This document shows, piece by piece, positions 9,515-19,067 of a stretch of 64,000 nt of DNA. Under the pieces are notes generated by a model, which saw only the letters and a program-made list of their open reading frames with translations, was not told where the DNA came from and ran no database searches. How positions within the stretch are numbered: position 1 is the stretch's first letter; every line of letters starts with the position of its first letter. The translations under genes and the position numbers were made by a program. This DNA comes from Argyresthia goedartella (taxonomy: Eukaryota > Arthropoda > Insecta > Lepidoptera > Argyresthiidae), in the NCBI GenBank assembly GCA_949825045.1, contig OX463818.1:35542906-35606905 (forward strand), read 5' to 3'.

Positions 9515-11419
9515 CTACAATTTGCTATCAATGGTTATTCCAAGAAACTTCGTATCATTTACTAATTCTAACGTGCTGTTGTCTAACACTAAACTCACAA
9601 CTTGCCTGTCATTTGGAAGTGAGAATTTGATACACTTGGTTTTACCAGCGTTTAACAATAAATTATTAACTGTGAACCAATTCAAGGTTAAAGACAATAC
9701 ACCATTAACATCATCAAAATCTCCTTTTTGTCTTTCAATTTTGAAGACCATTGAAGTATCATCAGCAAACAACACTATGTCAGTTAATTTCTCAACCATG
9801 AACGGCAGATCATTAATATATACCAGGAATAAGAAAGGGCCTAATATGGAACCTTGTGGAACGCCAATTTTAACACCCGATCCATCAGATTTTACGCCGT
9901 TAACTTCTGCCTTTTGAATTCTATTGCTTAGGTATGATCTTAGTAGATCCAACGCTTTATTTCTAACTCCGTAATGATTTAATTTAATTAATAGTGTATT
10001 GTGATCAACACAATCAAACGCCTTCGTCAGGTCGCAAAAAACTCCGATAGCATCCTGTGCGGCCTCCCATGCAGAATAAAAATGAGATATAAGGGTAATA
10101 ACTGCATCCGTAGTCGATTTACCCCTAGTGAAACCATATTGTTTAGCGTGGAGTTGTTTTGTATGGTTGACGTGTGAGAGCATTTGATTGAGTATAATCT
10201 TTTCAAATATTTTACTTAGTGTTGGAAGAACAGATATTGGTCTGAAATTTGAAGGATCGCTCTTATCTCCCGACTTGAACAGAGGTATCAGTTTAATGTG
10301 TTTCATGAGGTCTGGAAAGCCCCATCGTCAACACATTTATTGAATATATAAGCTAAGTGTGGGGCTATAACAAGAATTACTGAACCAATGACTTTGACTG
10401 ATATACCCCACAGGTCTTCCGTAATTTTTAAGTTAAGTAATTTAAACGTTTTGACTATGTCCTGGGGATATACATGATGAAATTTTAAATATACATTACT
10501 GACGCTAGTGTTATTTTTAAAAAAAGTCTGTGCTTCATGTGGAGATGAATTTAGTTAGACGGTCTGTTGTGAGTACGGGTACATTGGTGAAGAATGTTTC
10601 AAAAGCTCGAGCAACATCAGCGCTGGATTTAACAACATCATCACCTATCTTTAGGCAGAAATCATTGTCCCTTGGTATAACTTTGCCAGTTTCGCGGTTT
10701 ATTATTTGCCAAACTGTTTTCATTCTATTATTTGAATTTTGAATTTTTCTATTAATCTGTAAAGTTTTTGCAGTTCTACAAACCAACTTGAAAGTTTTGG
10801 AATATTTTTTAACATAGTCATGAAATTTTCGATCAAAGTTATAGGTTTTTTGATCATAAAGGTCATACAAGATAACTCTACTTTTACGAATTCCAAACGT
10901 TGCCCAGTCATTAAATTTAGATTTACCGTTGTAGTCACTGTCTTTCTTTAATTTGAAAACTTTATTGAATTCTGTCTGAATAATGTTGAAGAAGTCTGAG
11001 TAGATTTTGTTTGGGTTCTGTTCATTAAAATCCGGTGCTGGCAAATGTATATCTTCGTATATGTCTCTAGTCTATGGGATGTAATAAGCCTATAAAATGA
11101 TGGACCAGTCTTATCCTTAATAGCAATTGGGAATTAAACTGTTTGACCACTGTGATCGGAAGGTAAGCAGTTAATTACACTTTTACTTGTGAATGTACAG
11201 TCACAAAAAAACGTTATCTAAGCAAGTTTGGCTGGTAAGTGTAAATCTAGTCGGCTCTAAAAATACATGACATAAATTATAGGATTTGAATAAAGTTATT
11301 AATCGTTGTTTCATTGTTGTCCCTACAAGCAAATCTACATTAAGATCGCCACAAATAATTAACTTTTTTCTGTTATTACACATTGAGGGCTTCCTCCATA
11401 TTTTTTTCAAATATTTCAA
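9515..11419 (-). pseudogene. LINE J copy 1 endonuclease tail and reverse transcriptase, broken
   Basis: An endonuclease C-terminal piece at 11419-11201 holds ICGDLNVDLL and FLEPTRFTLTSQTCLDNVFL. After a gap, 11044-10535 carries a linker region, then a frameshift near 10310-10535. The RT core in 10306-9515 starts KHIKLIPLFKSGDKSDPSNF and includes motif A (VFCDLTKAFDCVDHNTLL), motif B (GVPQGSILGPFLFLVYINDL) and the catalytic LFADDTS box. The QGSILGP and INDLP patterns place it in the CR1/jockey group. A further break (at SKL, 9515) separates the core from the C-terminus. The element cannot make a full protein. Confidence 0.85.
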
Positions 11420-11597
11420 AATTTTTAGAAAGGTTAGAAACTTATTGGATTAAAAACAATAGATATCATAGTAGGTATGTAGCCATATTTTACCCTAATT
11501 TTGCGCTTGTATCGGTAAAAATGCGTATGATTTGTGTGTGTTCGGTACAGATGTGAAGTGTGTGAGTGTAGGTTTTATTTTATTACAGAGAACATAT

Positions 11598-12396
11598 TGT
11601 TACGCCGGTAGGTTAGGTCAAAAACTTTGAACGTCAATTTCAGTGCTTTAGAGGCGTTTTCAGCAGGCTGAAAAGTCATTTCAGGCCGTTTCAGAAGTTA
11701 CTCTATCACATATCTAAAGATCGAAATTTCACCCAAGTTGCCGTCGTTTTCAGGCGCCTGAAACATGTTTTCAGTCCGTTTCAGGGCACCCTCTATCAGA
11801 TGACGCCATAACCTGAAAACCCGTTTTCAGGCGTTTTCAGGACCCCTTATGGGCCTCTGAAGCACAAATCGTTATATGGCGAAATATCCGGTAGGAGTGA
11901 CAGAGATAGCACTACTAGAAAGAGATAGCTATACTCGGAACATTCGAGAAGTGTGTGACAGAGATAGCACTACTAGAAAGAGATAGCTATACTCGGAACA
12001 TTCGAGAAGGGAGTGACAGAGAGAGTGCACCATTAGAGAGAGACATATATGGTCTCGAATGTTCTCGGCCCGCACGCTGGTCCTTACTAGAATATTCGCG
12101 ATATGTGTGGACAATGTGTCCAGAGCGGCTCCGCGGGATATAAAAGGCGTCGACGGCCGGCGCGAGTTAGTTACATTTTAACTGCGATCGAGTGCTAGTA
12201 CAAGGATAATCGGAAAGAAAGACTCTTCGTGTGAATAGTGAGTGCATAATTAGTGAAATAGTGTGTGTGTGTTTTAGTGGATTTTATGTACAGTTCGTGT
12301 GAATTGTAAGTGCCTAATTTGGGTAATAAAGTGAGTGTTTTAATTAGTGGATTAATTCGTGTTTTTCTATCAAATACGAACCCCACGCTCGTAACA
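11598..12396 (+). repeat. 5' LTR of the gypsy element
   Basis: TGTTACGCCG to GCTCGTAACA, with inverted TGTTACG/CGTAACA ends. The first 250 bases hold at least ten short TTTTCAG or CTGAAA units in both orientations (11640-11850). Then come two tandem 57-bp units (about 11894-12009), a TATA box at 12139-12145 and a poly(A) signal AATAAA at 12325-12330 followed by GT-rich DNA. The transcript would therefore start near 12165-12175 and end near 12345, placing U3, R and U5. Confidence 0.95.
11938..12145 (+). promoter_or_regulatory. Heat-shock-like LTR promoter: four HSE-like sites, two GAGA tracts, TATA box
   Basis: Perfect GAAnnTTCnnGAA sites lie at 11938-11950 and 11996-12008 (GAACATTCGAGAA in both). 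A near-perfect inverted site, GTCTCGAATGTTC, is at 12052-12064, and GAATATTCGCGAT at 12090-12102. AGAGAGAG tracts at 12018-12025 and 12035-12043 lie between them. TATAAAA is at 12139-12145, 36 bases after the last HSE. HSEs bind the heat-shock factor trimer and (GA)n tracts bind GAGA factor in insect hsp promoters (known). That this LTR is heat-induced is my inference. The same array recurs 5,550 bases downstream in the 3' LTR. Confidence 0.7.
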
Positions 12397-12398
12397 TT

Positions 12399-12416
12399 TG
12401 GTGTCAGAAGTGGGAT
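12399..12416 (+). other. Primer binding site, tRNA-Leu type
   Basis: Two bases after the 5' LTR, TGGTGTCAGAAGTGGGAT is complementary to CCA plus the 3' end of an insect leucine tRNA (ending ATCCCACTTCTGACA). Leu-primed gypsy elements are known in insects (the mdg3/micropia group). This is where minus-strand DNA synthesis would start. Confidence 0.85.
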
Positions 12417-12421
12417 AGAAA

Positions 12422-13555
12422 ATGCCGTTAATGCCACGAGAAACCGAGCCAAAAGGAGTGACGACGCGAAGCCAAACGTCTGGGTCTGGAGACTCGACGC
12501 CTGGTACGTCGGAATCACCTGCTCCAGCTGCACAAGGAGTAGACCTCAACGTTATATTCGTCCTCCTAAAGGAACAAGCGAGAGAGCTAAAGGAACAGTC
12601 GCGAAAACAGGAGGAACGCGCCAGGAAACAGGAGGAACAGGCACGAATGCTTCGTGAGGTACATGAGTCCACGACCGAATGGAAGAGAGAGTTGTTCGAG
12701 GTCCAGGAAAAACTGGCCGATATGGGTGAAAAACTGGAGAGTCGAGTCCATGATGTCGATAAAAAAATTGAGACCTGTGAGAGCCGTCTCCAAAAACTTG
12801 AGATCAAAGTGGCTAATGGTCCAAGTACCTATGTACCCGACGCATCGGTGTCCGGAGGCGGCAGGTTCAAAGTGCCCCCCTTTGACGGTAGCTCATCGTG
12901 GACTGCCTATAAGCTGCAGTTCGAGTCTGTTTCCCAGGCTAATGGTTGGAGTAAGGAGCAAGCCAGGACAGCACTGACGTTGGCGCTGCGCGACGAGGCT
13001 CTTACCATACTAGAGGCTCTGGGAAACGACCGGACTTACGACCGCCTTCTAGAAGCCTTGGAGGCACGATACGGTGACAGTCACCTGGAACACGTGTACC
13101 GAGCTCAGTTAAAGGACAGGACACAAGGACGTAACGAGTCCTTACAACAGTGGGCCCTGGAAATCGAGAAGTTGGTTAGGAAGGCCTATCAACGTACGTC
13201 AGCATCCTTTGTGGGCAGTATGCTGGTGCAGGCCTTCATCGATGGGATCCGGGATCTGGAAGTGAGGGCAGCCGTGCGATTGGGACATCATGGCAGCCTA
13301 AAGGATGCAGTAGCCCACGCTCTCGAGGTGGAAGCTGTACGACAGGATTCATCCAGGCCTTTCAGGGTGCGAGAAGTGTCGACTACGAAGCCAGTAGATT
13401 CCCGCCGCGAATTTGGGCCACGTTGCTACCATTGTGGAGAACGTGGTCACCTGCAGTCAGGCTGTCCAAAAAGGACTAGGAGGGACAGAGACACCGCTCC
13501 AATGGCGAGGAAAATAGGCTCTGTGGAGTCAGAGCCCCAACAGGGAAACGAATAA
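12422..13555 (+). CDS. gag: gag of the gypsy element
   Basis: The 377-residue protein would form the virus-like particle and bind the RNA. Residues about 50-125 are rich in E, K, Q and R with heptad spacing and are predicted coiled coil. The middle, around FKVPPFDGSSSWTAYKLQFE, is the capsid-like retrotransposon Gag segment. A CCHC zinc knuckle, CYHCGERGHLQSGC (C335, C338, H343, C348), lies near the C-terminus. The Met at 12422 is the first one after the primer site and opens the only long frame. The stop at 13553-13555 comes four bases after a slippery heptamer, so a fraction of ribosomes probably continue into pol. Confidence 0.93.
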   Translation: MPLMPRETEPKGVTTRSQTSGSGDSTPGTSESPAPAAQGVDLNVIFVLLKEQARELKEQSRKQEERARKQEEQARMLREVHESTTEWKRELFEVQEKLADMGEKLESRVHDVDKKIETCESRLQKLEIKVANGPSTYVPDASVSGGGRFKVPPFDGSSSWTAYKLQFESVSQANGWSKEQARTALTLALRDEALTILEALGNDRTYDRLLEALEARYGDSHLEHVYRAQLKDRTQGRNESLQQWALEIEKLVRKAYQRTSASFVGSMLVQAFIDGIRDLEVRAAVRLGHHGSLKDAVAHALEVEAVRQDSSRPFRVREVSTTKPVDSRREFGPRCYHCGERGHLQSGCPKRTRRDRDTAPMARKIGSVESEPQQGNE

Positions 13556-13602
13556 AAGCCAGGACTATGGGACGAGTGCTGGCTGGCGGTCGAAATGTCC
13601 CA
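13543..13602 (+). promoter_or_regulatory. Programmed -1 ribosomal frameshift signal between gag and pol
   Basis: GGGAAAC (13543-13549) sits in gag phase as G GGA AAC, a classic X XXY YYZ slippery site. The gag stop follows one codon later. In the -1 frame the reading is open from upstream through 13567 into pol. Seven bases after the heptamer, AGCCAG (13557-13562) can pair with CTGGCT (13579-13584). TGGGAC in that loop (13568-13573) can pair with GTCCCA (13597-13602), giving an H-type pseudoknot with two 6-bp stems. The slippery site is directly visible; the pseudoknot is inferred from pairing by eye. Confidence 0.75.
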
Positions 13603-16600
13603 ATTATGATCTCACAGGCAAAGGAAGGGAATAGTCTGGTTGTCAATGGAGAAATCTGTGGAATACCATGTCTCCTTACCATAGACACCGGAGCTTCTCG
13701 GACTGTGATCAGCTCTCGGCTACTGAGACACCTGACCAGAGATCATCTAGTCCGACCTAGGCATCTCCAGCTGCAAACTGCTACCGGCCATTACATTTCC
13801 GTTCAAGGAGAACGAGAGTTAGCTGTGAAAATAGGTGAAAAAGAATACTGGCATAAAATGATCGTTGCTAACATCGTCGACGACTGCATTATTGGATTGG
13901 ATTTTATGAGGAGACATGACTTTAAAATCGACTTGAAGGTTGGAGTTGTAAAGTTTGGAGTTGATGAGATTCCTATACAAGGTGGAGTAAATGGAAATGT
14001 TTACTGTACCAGGAGAACCATTCTTCAACCAAGGTCACAGGTTTTAGTTCCAGTGAAATTGCCGAACTCCACAAGGCCGCAATCTCACCGCTGTGTGGTG
14101 GTAGAGAGGTTGGATGCTGATAAACCGTGGATAACAGCCCGTACAATGGTAACCACGGCATCTACAGCATTTGTAAGGATCCTTAATCCAAGCGACACGG
14201 AATGCGTCCTCAATAAAGGAACGCTGGTCGGATCATGCCAAGAAATTTCTTGGATAAGAGGCTGCCGGGAATCTGAGGTAAACGTGAAACCTGGGCATGT
14301 TAAGCCTTCAATGGATGTTGAAAAATTACTAAATGACTCCAGGGAGCACCTTACCGAGGAGGAATTCCTTAAGGCGCGTAGCTTACTGCTACGATATCGC
14401 AACGTCTTTTCTTCGCATGATGATGACATTGAAAGAACTGGAGTGGTTCAGCATGAGATCGACACTGGGGAAACTATGCCTATCCGACAGCGCCCTCGGA
14501 GAGTTCCAGTAGCTCGGGAGAAGGAGGTTGAAGGCATGATCGAGGAAATGCAAAGAAGCGGCGTTATTGAACCTTCAACAAGCCCGTGGTGTTCTCCCGT
14601 AGTTTTGGTTAAGAAGAAGGACGGCACCATGAGATTCTGTATTGACTACCGTCGACTTAATGATGTAACCAAGAAGGACAGTTATCCACTTCCACGAATC
14701 GACGACACTTTAGACACATTGAACGGAATGAAATGGTTTTCAACGTTGGATCTGAAAAGTGGCTATTGGCAAGTCGAAATCAAGGACAAGGATAAGGAGA
14801 AAACGGCCTTCTCTACCGGCAAGGGACTCTGGCAGTTCAAAGTTATGCCATTTGGACTGTGTAATGCACCAGCTACATTTGAGAGATTAATGGAACAAAT
14901 ATTAGCTGGACTTCTAGGAGAAACTTGCTTGGTCTATTTGGATGACATCATTATCGTTGGTAGAGACTTCAACGACCACTTGAATAAATTGGAGCAGGTG
15001 CTAGGCAAACTACGAGGGGCAAATCTGAAACTCAGTCCGAAGAAATGCTCGTTTTTCAAACGTAAAGTGAATTACTTGGGACACGTGATTTCGAAAGACG
15101 GCATCCAGACAGATCCTGAGAAGATTAGCGCTGTGAAGGATTGGCCGACACCAAAAGACAAGACTGCAGTACGTGCCTTTTTGGGGCTTTGTTCATACTA
15201 CAGACGTTTTGTGAAGAACTTCTCGGATATAGCAAAGCCTTTGCATCAACTAACGGAAGAAAAGCGATCATTTGACTGGAACGAACAATGTGAGTCAAGT
15301 TTCAACGAGCTTAAAGGAAGACTTTGTGAAACGCCAATATTGGGGTATCCAGACCCGGATGAAGATTTCATTGTGGATACAGATGCTAGTAATACTGGAA
15401 TTGGAGGTGTCTTGTCGCAAAAGAAAGGAGATAACGAAGTTGTGATTGCATATTTCAGTAAGTCATTGTCAAAACCAGAGAGGAATTACTGTGTAACTCG
15501 GAGGGAATTGCTAGCAGTTGTCAAGACGTTACAACATTTCAGCAAATACCTGCTGGGAAGAAAGTTTCGTATCAGAACTGACCATGCTGCTTTAAAGTGG
15601 TTGCTAGAATTTAAAAACCCCGAGGGACAAGTGGCGAGATGGATTGAACAACTGCAGGAGTATGATTTCATCATCGAACACCGTAGTGGGAAATCACATG
15701 GAAATGCTGACGCCCTATCACGTAGACCTTGTGCGGACGACTGTAAACATTGCTCAAGACAAGAAGGCAAGGAATATGTTCGAATGATAAGAACTGATAC
15801 GGTTAGCGACGAGTGGAGTGATGAAATCATGCAGCAAGCGCAACAAGAGGACCCTGACGTGAGACCCATTTTTGATTGGATTAATGCTGGCGCACCTAAA
15901 CCAAGATGGTGTGATGTAGCTCCTATGAGTGCGGTAACAAAAAGCTACTGGGCACAATGGGATAGCTTGGTTATGCATAATGGCGTTCTATGTAGAAAAT
16001 GGGAATCAACAAATGGAAAAGATGCTCACCTGCAAGTCGTTGTCCCAAAGAAAAGGGTGAAAGATGTTTTGAGAAGCTTTCACGATGGAACATCCGGTGG
16101 ACACCTTGGAGTAAAAAGGACCCTAATGAAAATTCGGCAACGCTTTTATTGGATTCACTGCCGAGAAGATGTTGAAAATTGGTGTAAACGATGCACTAAC
16201 TGTGCATCAGTCAAGGGACCACATACCCGTAGCCGAGGAACACTCAAGTTGTACAACGTGGGAGCCCCTTGGGAAAGGGTTGCGTTAGATGTCGCAGGAC
16301 CATTCCCAGCATCGGACTCCGGAAACAAGTACATTCTTGTCGTGATGGATTACTTCACGAAGTGGCCTGAAGTATTTGCCATTCCTAATCAAGAAGCGGT
16401 AACCATAGCTGAAAAGTTAGTGAACGAAGTATTCTGCCGGTTTGGGGTACCACTCGAAATCCACAGTGATCAAGGAAGAAACTTCGAGTCTGCGGTCTTT
16501 CAGGAGACTTGTCGCATAATGGGAATTCATAAGACGAGGACTACGGCGTATCATCCACAGTCAGATGGAATGGTTGAGAGATTTAACCAGACACTGGAGA

Positions 16601-17166
16601 GACATCTAGCCAAGGTCGTTGAGAGCCATCAAAAAGATTGGGATCGGCATATCCCCCTCTTCCTGTTGTCTTATAGGTCGGCAACTCACGAAAGTACGGC
16701 GGTTACTCCAACGTATGCGAATTTTGGAAGAGAACTCCGTCTGCCTGCAGATCTCCTGACTGGACGTCCGCCCGATACACCGAGGACCATCACGGAATAT
16801 GCAAATGATTTGCGGGATCGGATTGATGATGTTCACAGCCTGGTACGTGAACACGGGCTCCACGCTAGCATAAAGATGAAAACCCGATATGACCGGAAGT
16901 CTTATCAAGTGGGTTTTGAGGAAGGTTCGTTGGTGTGGCTACATAACCCTATGCGACGAGTAGGAAAGTCCCCGAAACTATCTCCGAATTGGGAAGGGCC
17001 TTACAAGGTAGTCACCAAAATAAACGACGTCACGTATCGAATCCAGCGGAATCCTCGTAGTCCGAGCAAGATTGTTCATGTTGACCGGCTGGCCAGATAC
17101 CACGGAAATAATGATACTCGGGACGAGCATGTCTTAGGAGGGGGTAGTGTTACGCCGGTAGGTTAG
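13567..17166 (+). CDS. pol: pol polyprotein of the gypsy element
   Basis: The frame has 1,199 codons from the Met at 13567, but expression is probably as a Gag-Pol fusion through the -1 frameshift at 13543-13549. Domains in order: aspartic protease (DTGA, D40); reverse transcriptase (FCIDYRRLND, then YLDDII with Y457, D459 and D460); RNase H (DTDASNTGIGG); integrase with an HHCC zinc finger starting at about H839 (HDGTSGGHLG to CKRCTNC) and a D908, D968, E1004 triad spaced as DD35E (HSDQG, MVERFNQTL); then a GPY/F-like module (WEGPYKVV). No chromodomain is evident. It cuts Gag, copies RNA to DNA, degrades RNA and inserts the DNA. The last six residues are encoded by the 3' LTR. No inactivating change was seen. 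Confidence 0.95.
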   Translation: MGRVLAGGRNVPIMISQAKEGNSLVVNGEICGIPCLLTIDTGASRTVISSRLLRHLTRDHLVRPRHLQLQTATGHYISVQGERELAVKIGEKEYWHKMIVANIVDDCIIGLDFMRRHDFKIDLKVGVVKFGVDEIPIQGGVNGNVYCTRRTILQPRSQVLVPVKLPNSTRPQSHRCVVVERLDADKPWITARTMVTTASTAFVRILNPSDTECVLNKGTLVGSCQEISWIRGCRESEVNVKPGHVKPSMDVEKLLNDSREHLTEEEFLKARSLLLRYRNVFSSHDDDIERTGVVQHEIDTGETMPIRQRPRRVPVAREKEVEGMIEEMQRSGVIEPSTSPWCSPVVLVKKKDGTMRFCIDYRRLNDVTKKDSYPLPRIDDTLDTLNGMKWFSTLDLKSGYWQVEIKDKDKEKTAFSTGKGLWQFKVMPFGLCNAPATFERLMEQILAGLLGETCLVYLDDIIIVGRDFNDHLNKLEQVLGKLRGANLKLSPKKCSFFKRKVNYLGHVISKDGIQTDPEKISAVKDWPTPKDKTAVRAFLGLCSYYRRFVKNFSDIAKPLHQLTEEKRSFDWNEQCESSFNELKGRLCETPILGYPDPDEDFIVDTDASNTGIGGVLSQKKGDNEVVIAYFSKSLSKPERNYCVTRRELLAVVKTLQHFSKYLLGRKFRIRTDHAALKWLLEFKNPEGQVARWIEQLQEYDFIIEHRSGKSHGNADALSRRPCADDCKHCSRQEGKEYVRMIRTDTVSDEWSDEIMQQAQQEDPDVRPIFDWINAGAPKPRWCDVAPMSAVTKSYWAQWDSLVMHNGVLCRKWESTNGKDAHLQVVVPKKRVKDVLRSFHDGTSGGHLGVKRTLMKIRQRFYWIHCREDVENWCKRCTNCASVKGPHTRSRGTLKLYNVGAPWERVALDVAGPFPASDSGNKYILVVMDYFTKWPEVFAIPNQEAVTIAEKLVNEVFCRFGVPLEIHSDQGRNFESAVFQETCRIMGIHKTRTTAYHPQSDGMVERFNQTLERHLAKVVESHQKDWDRHIPLFLLSYRSATHESTAVTPTYANFGRELRLPADLLTGRPPDTPRTITEYANDLRDRIDDVHSLVREHGLHASIKMKTRYDRKSYQVGFEEGSLVWLHNPMRRVGKSPKLSPNWEGPYKVVTKINDVTYRIQRNPRSPSKIVHVDRLARYHGNNDTRDEHVLGGGSVTPVG
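17136..17147 (+). other. Polypurine tract
   Basis: AGGAGGGGGTAG directly precedes the 3' LTR, where the plus-strand DNA primer would be cut by RNase H. It also encodes part of the end of pol. Confidence 0.75.
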
Positions 17167-17946
17167 GTCAAAAACTTTGAACGTCAATTTCAGTGCTTTA
17201 GAGGCGTTTTCAGCAGGCTGAAAAGTCATTTCAGGCCGTTTCAGAAGTTACTCTATCACATATCTAAAGATCGAAATTTCACCCAAGTTGCCGTCGTTTT
17301 CAGGCGCCTGAAACATGTTTTCAGTCCGTTTCAGGGCACCCTCTATCAGATGACGCCATAACCTGAAAACCCGTTTTCAGGCGTTTTCAGGACCCCTTAT
17401 GGGCCTCTGAAGCACAAATCGTTATATGGCGAAATATCCGGTAGGAGTGACAGAGATAGCACTACTAGAAAGAGATAGCTATACTCGGAACATTCGAGAA
17501 GTGTGTGACAGAGATAGCACTACTAGAAAGAGATAGCTATACTCGGAACATTCGAGAAGGGAGTGACAGAGAGAGTGCACCATTAGAGAGAGACATATAT
17601 GGTCTCGAATGTTCTCGGCCCGCACGCTGGTCCTTACTAGAATATTCGCGATATGTGTGGACAATGTGTCCAGAGCGGCTCCGCGGGATATAAAAGGCGT
17701 CGACGGCCGGCGCGAGTTAGTTACATTTTAACTGCGATCGAGTGCTAGTACAAGGATAATCGGAAAGAAAGACTCTTCGTGTGAATAGTGAGTGCATAAT
17801 TAGTGAAATAGTGTGTGTGTGTTTTAGTGGATTTTATGTACAGTTCGTGTGAATTGTAAGTGCCTAATTTGGGTAATAAAGTGAGTGTTTTAATTAGTGG
17901 ATTAATTCGTGTTTTTCTATCAAATACGAACCCCACGCTCGTAACA
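17148..17946 (+). repeat. 3' LTR of the gypsy element
   Basis: Same length and, as far as I could compare, the same sequence as the 5' LTR, offset by 5,550 bases. The HSE-like sites fall at 17488-17500, 17546-17558, 17602-17614 and 17640-17652, with TATAAAA at 17689-17695 and AATAAA at 17875-17880. This LTR could drive transcription into flanking rg intron DNA, antisense to rg. Confidence 0.95.
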
Positions 17947-18037
17947 ATATTTTCAGTTTGCTCATAGTCTAGTTTTAAAAGCCGGTCTGTTATTATTTGC
18001 TTACATTTAAATTAACTTAGGCCGAAAATGTTATAAT

Positions 18038-18326
18038 ACAAGAGCAAAATAGCGTCACGCCTTTTCCCGTACAGGATGGCAGAGGCACGATAGTGCCCAC
18101 TTTGAGACAGTTATTCAATACTCCATTTTGCGTGACATGGGGCTAGCCTATCGCCGTAGCTATGGAGTAATGAAGGTTTCCTCACGATGTTTTCCATCAC
18201 CGTTAGAACGTCCGTATAATGTACGTAAGATAAATTAATTCTCTTATTGTTACATGGTCAGGAATCGAACCTGCATCTCCTGAGTGAGAAGCAAGCGTGA
18301 AACCCTTTAGACCACGGAGCTCATTC
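18038..18326 (-). mobile_element. Full-length SINE with a 10-bp target duplication
   Basis: The minus strand has a tRNA-like head starting GAGCTCCGTGGTCTAAAGGG with B-box GGTTCGATTCC near 18259-18249. The body continues through CGTGAGGAAACC. Perfect duplications ATGTTATAAT lie at 18028-18037 and 18327-18336. The head matches that of the SINE at 23310 (about 80% by eye), but the bodies differ, so one tRNA head was joined to two tails. Confidence 0.85.
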
Positions 18327-18567
18327 ATGTTATAATCTTTATTAATAATTAATAATTTATTAATGTTAATTAATTAGAGTGCGAGTCTTAGGGGATACAC
18401 TTCAGCATGTAATTGAGTACCTACGTAATGATTGGAGTAGAGCCTGGTATATTTGTTTAGTTAATTTATCATTTGCAACGTTACTTTAAGACATTAGGTT
18501 AGTTTTGTTATACGCAAGGATATATTTTGTGCTTGCTCGCTAAATGTCAGGTTGCAATCTATGGTTA

Positions 18568-19067
18568 TGTCGCAGGTGGTTGGTTAAATCAGACACTTAA
18601 CTAACTCTCTAGACCGTTAATTAAATACTGACGTTTAACCAAGTCACTAGCATTTTGATTTAAATAAAGCATCGTCGAAAGCGTTTAACAATCTGTCTTT
18701 CCGAAAGCCGGCGTGTTGGAAAACAAGATGGCGTCACGACAACAGCTGATTTGCACAGCTTATATCAGAGCAAAACATTGCGGTAGCGTAGGTGAAGGGT
18801 AAAGAGGGTAAGTGAAAGCCTTCTTTATCCTTCGTGTTAGGTTGAATATGTAAGAACAATAAAACATACTTAAACATAAACTTAAGTACACATAAAATAT
18901 TATTTATATTGTAAATGTCTTGTTGCCTAGGATAGTTTAGACAACTCGTTAAACGTTTTGTGCACTCACTTATCTGACAGAATTTTAGCGACTTGTATAA
19001 ACGTCGGTATTTAATTAACGGTCTAGAGAGTTAGTTAAGTGTCTGATTTAACCAACTAACTGCGACA
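18568..19067. mobile_element. 500-bp MITE with about 80-bp inverted repeats
   Basis: The two ends (18568-18648 and the complement of 19067-18987) both begin TGTCGCAG and share the run TTGGTTAAATCAGACACTTA and beyond with few differences. The 4-bp GTTA flanks both sides (18564-18567, 19068-19071). The interior is non-coding and includes CCTTCGTGTTAGGTTGAATA, also seen near 48532-48552, so the family recurs. The superfamily is not assigned. Confidence 0.75.

Larger units (their letters stand above)
8357..11440 (-). mobile_element. CR1/jockey-type LINE, family J copy 1, degraded and invaded
   Basis: The order on the minus strand is: endonuclease tail (11419-11201), linker and RT N-terminus (11044-10535), RT core (10306-9515), C-terminus (9371-8926) and 3' UTR with a TTGACTA tail (8430-8357). 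A SINE interrupts the C-terminal coding part at 9119-9371, and a TA-flanked MITE plus a piece of another repeat replaces most of the 3' UTR (8431-8930). The endonuclease is mostly missing, so the element is 5'-truncated near 11440. The gypsy element inserted just beyond it, at 11598. Confidence 0.75.
11598..17946 (+). mobile_element. Complete Ty3/gypsy LTR retrotransposon, 6,349 bp
   Basis: Two 799-bp LTRs begin TGTTACG and end CGTAACA. They are flanked by the 4-bp duplication ATAT (11594-11597 and 17947-17950). Inside, in order, are a tRNA-Leu-type primer site, gag, a -1 frameshift signal, pol (protease, RT, RNase H, integrase) and a polypurine tract. I saw no difference between the LTRs on reading them side by side, which means a recent insertion. 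There is no envelope frame between pol and the 3' LTR; pol ends inside the LTR. All catalytic motifs look intact, so the copy may be active. It sits in the 20-kb rg intron. Confidence 0.95.

Noticed and set aside
12195..12533. Minus-strand frames within the LTRs and over gag
   Set aside because: They repeat exactly in both LTRs and overlap gag in the opposite direction; no coding signature of their own.
17148..17166. Envelope gene after pol, which would make it an errantivirus
   Set aside because: Pol ends inside the 3' LTR, so there is no room for env.
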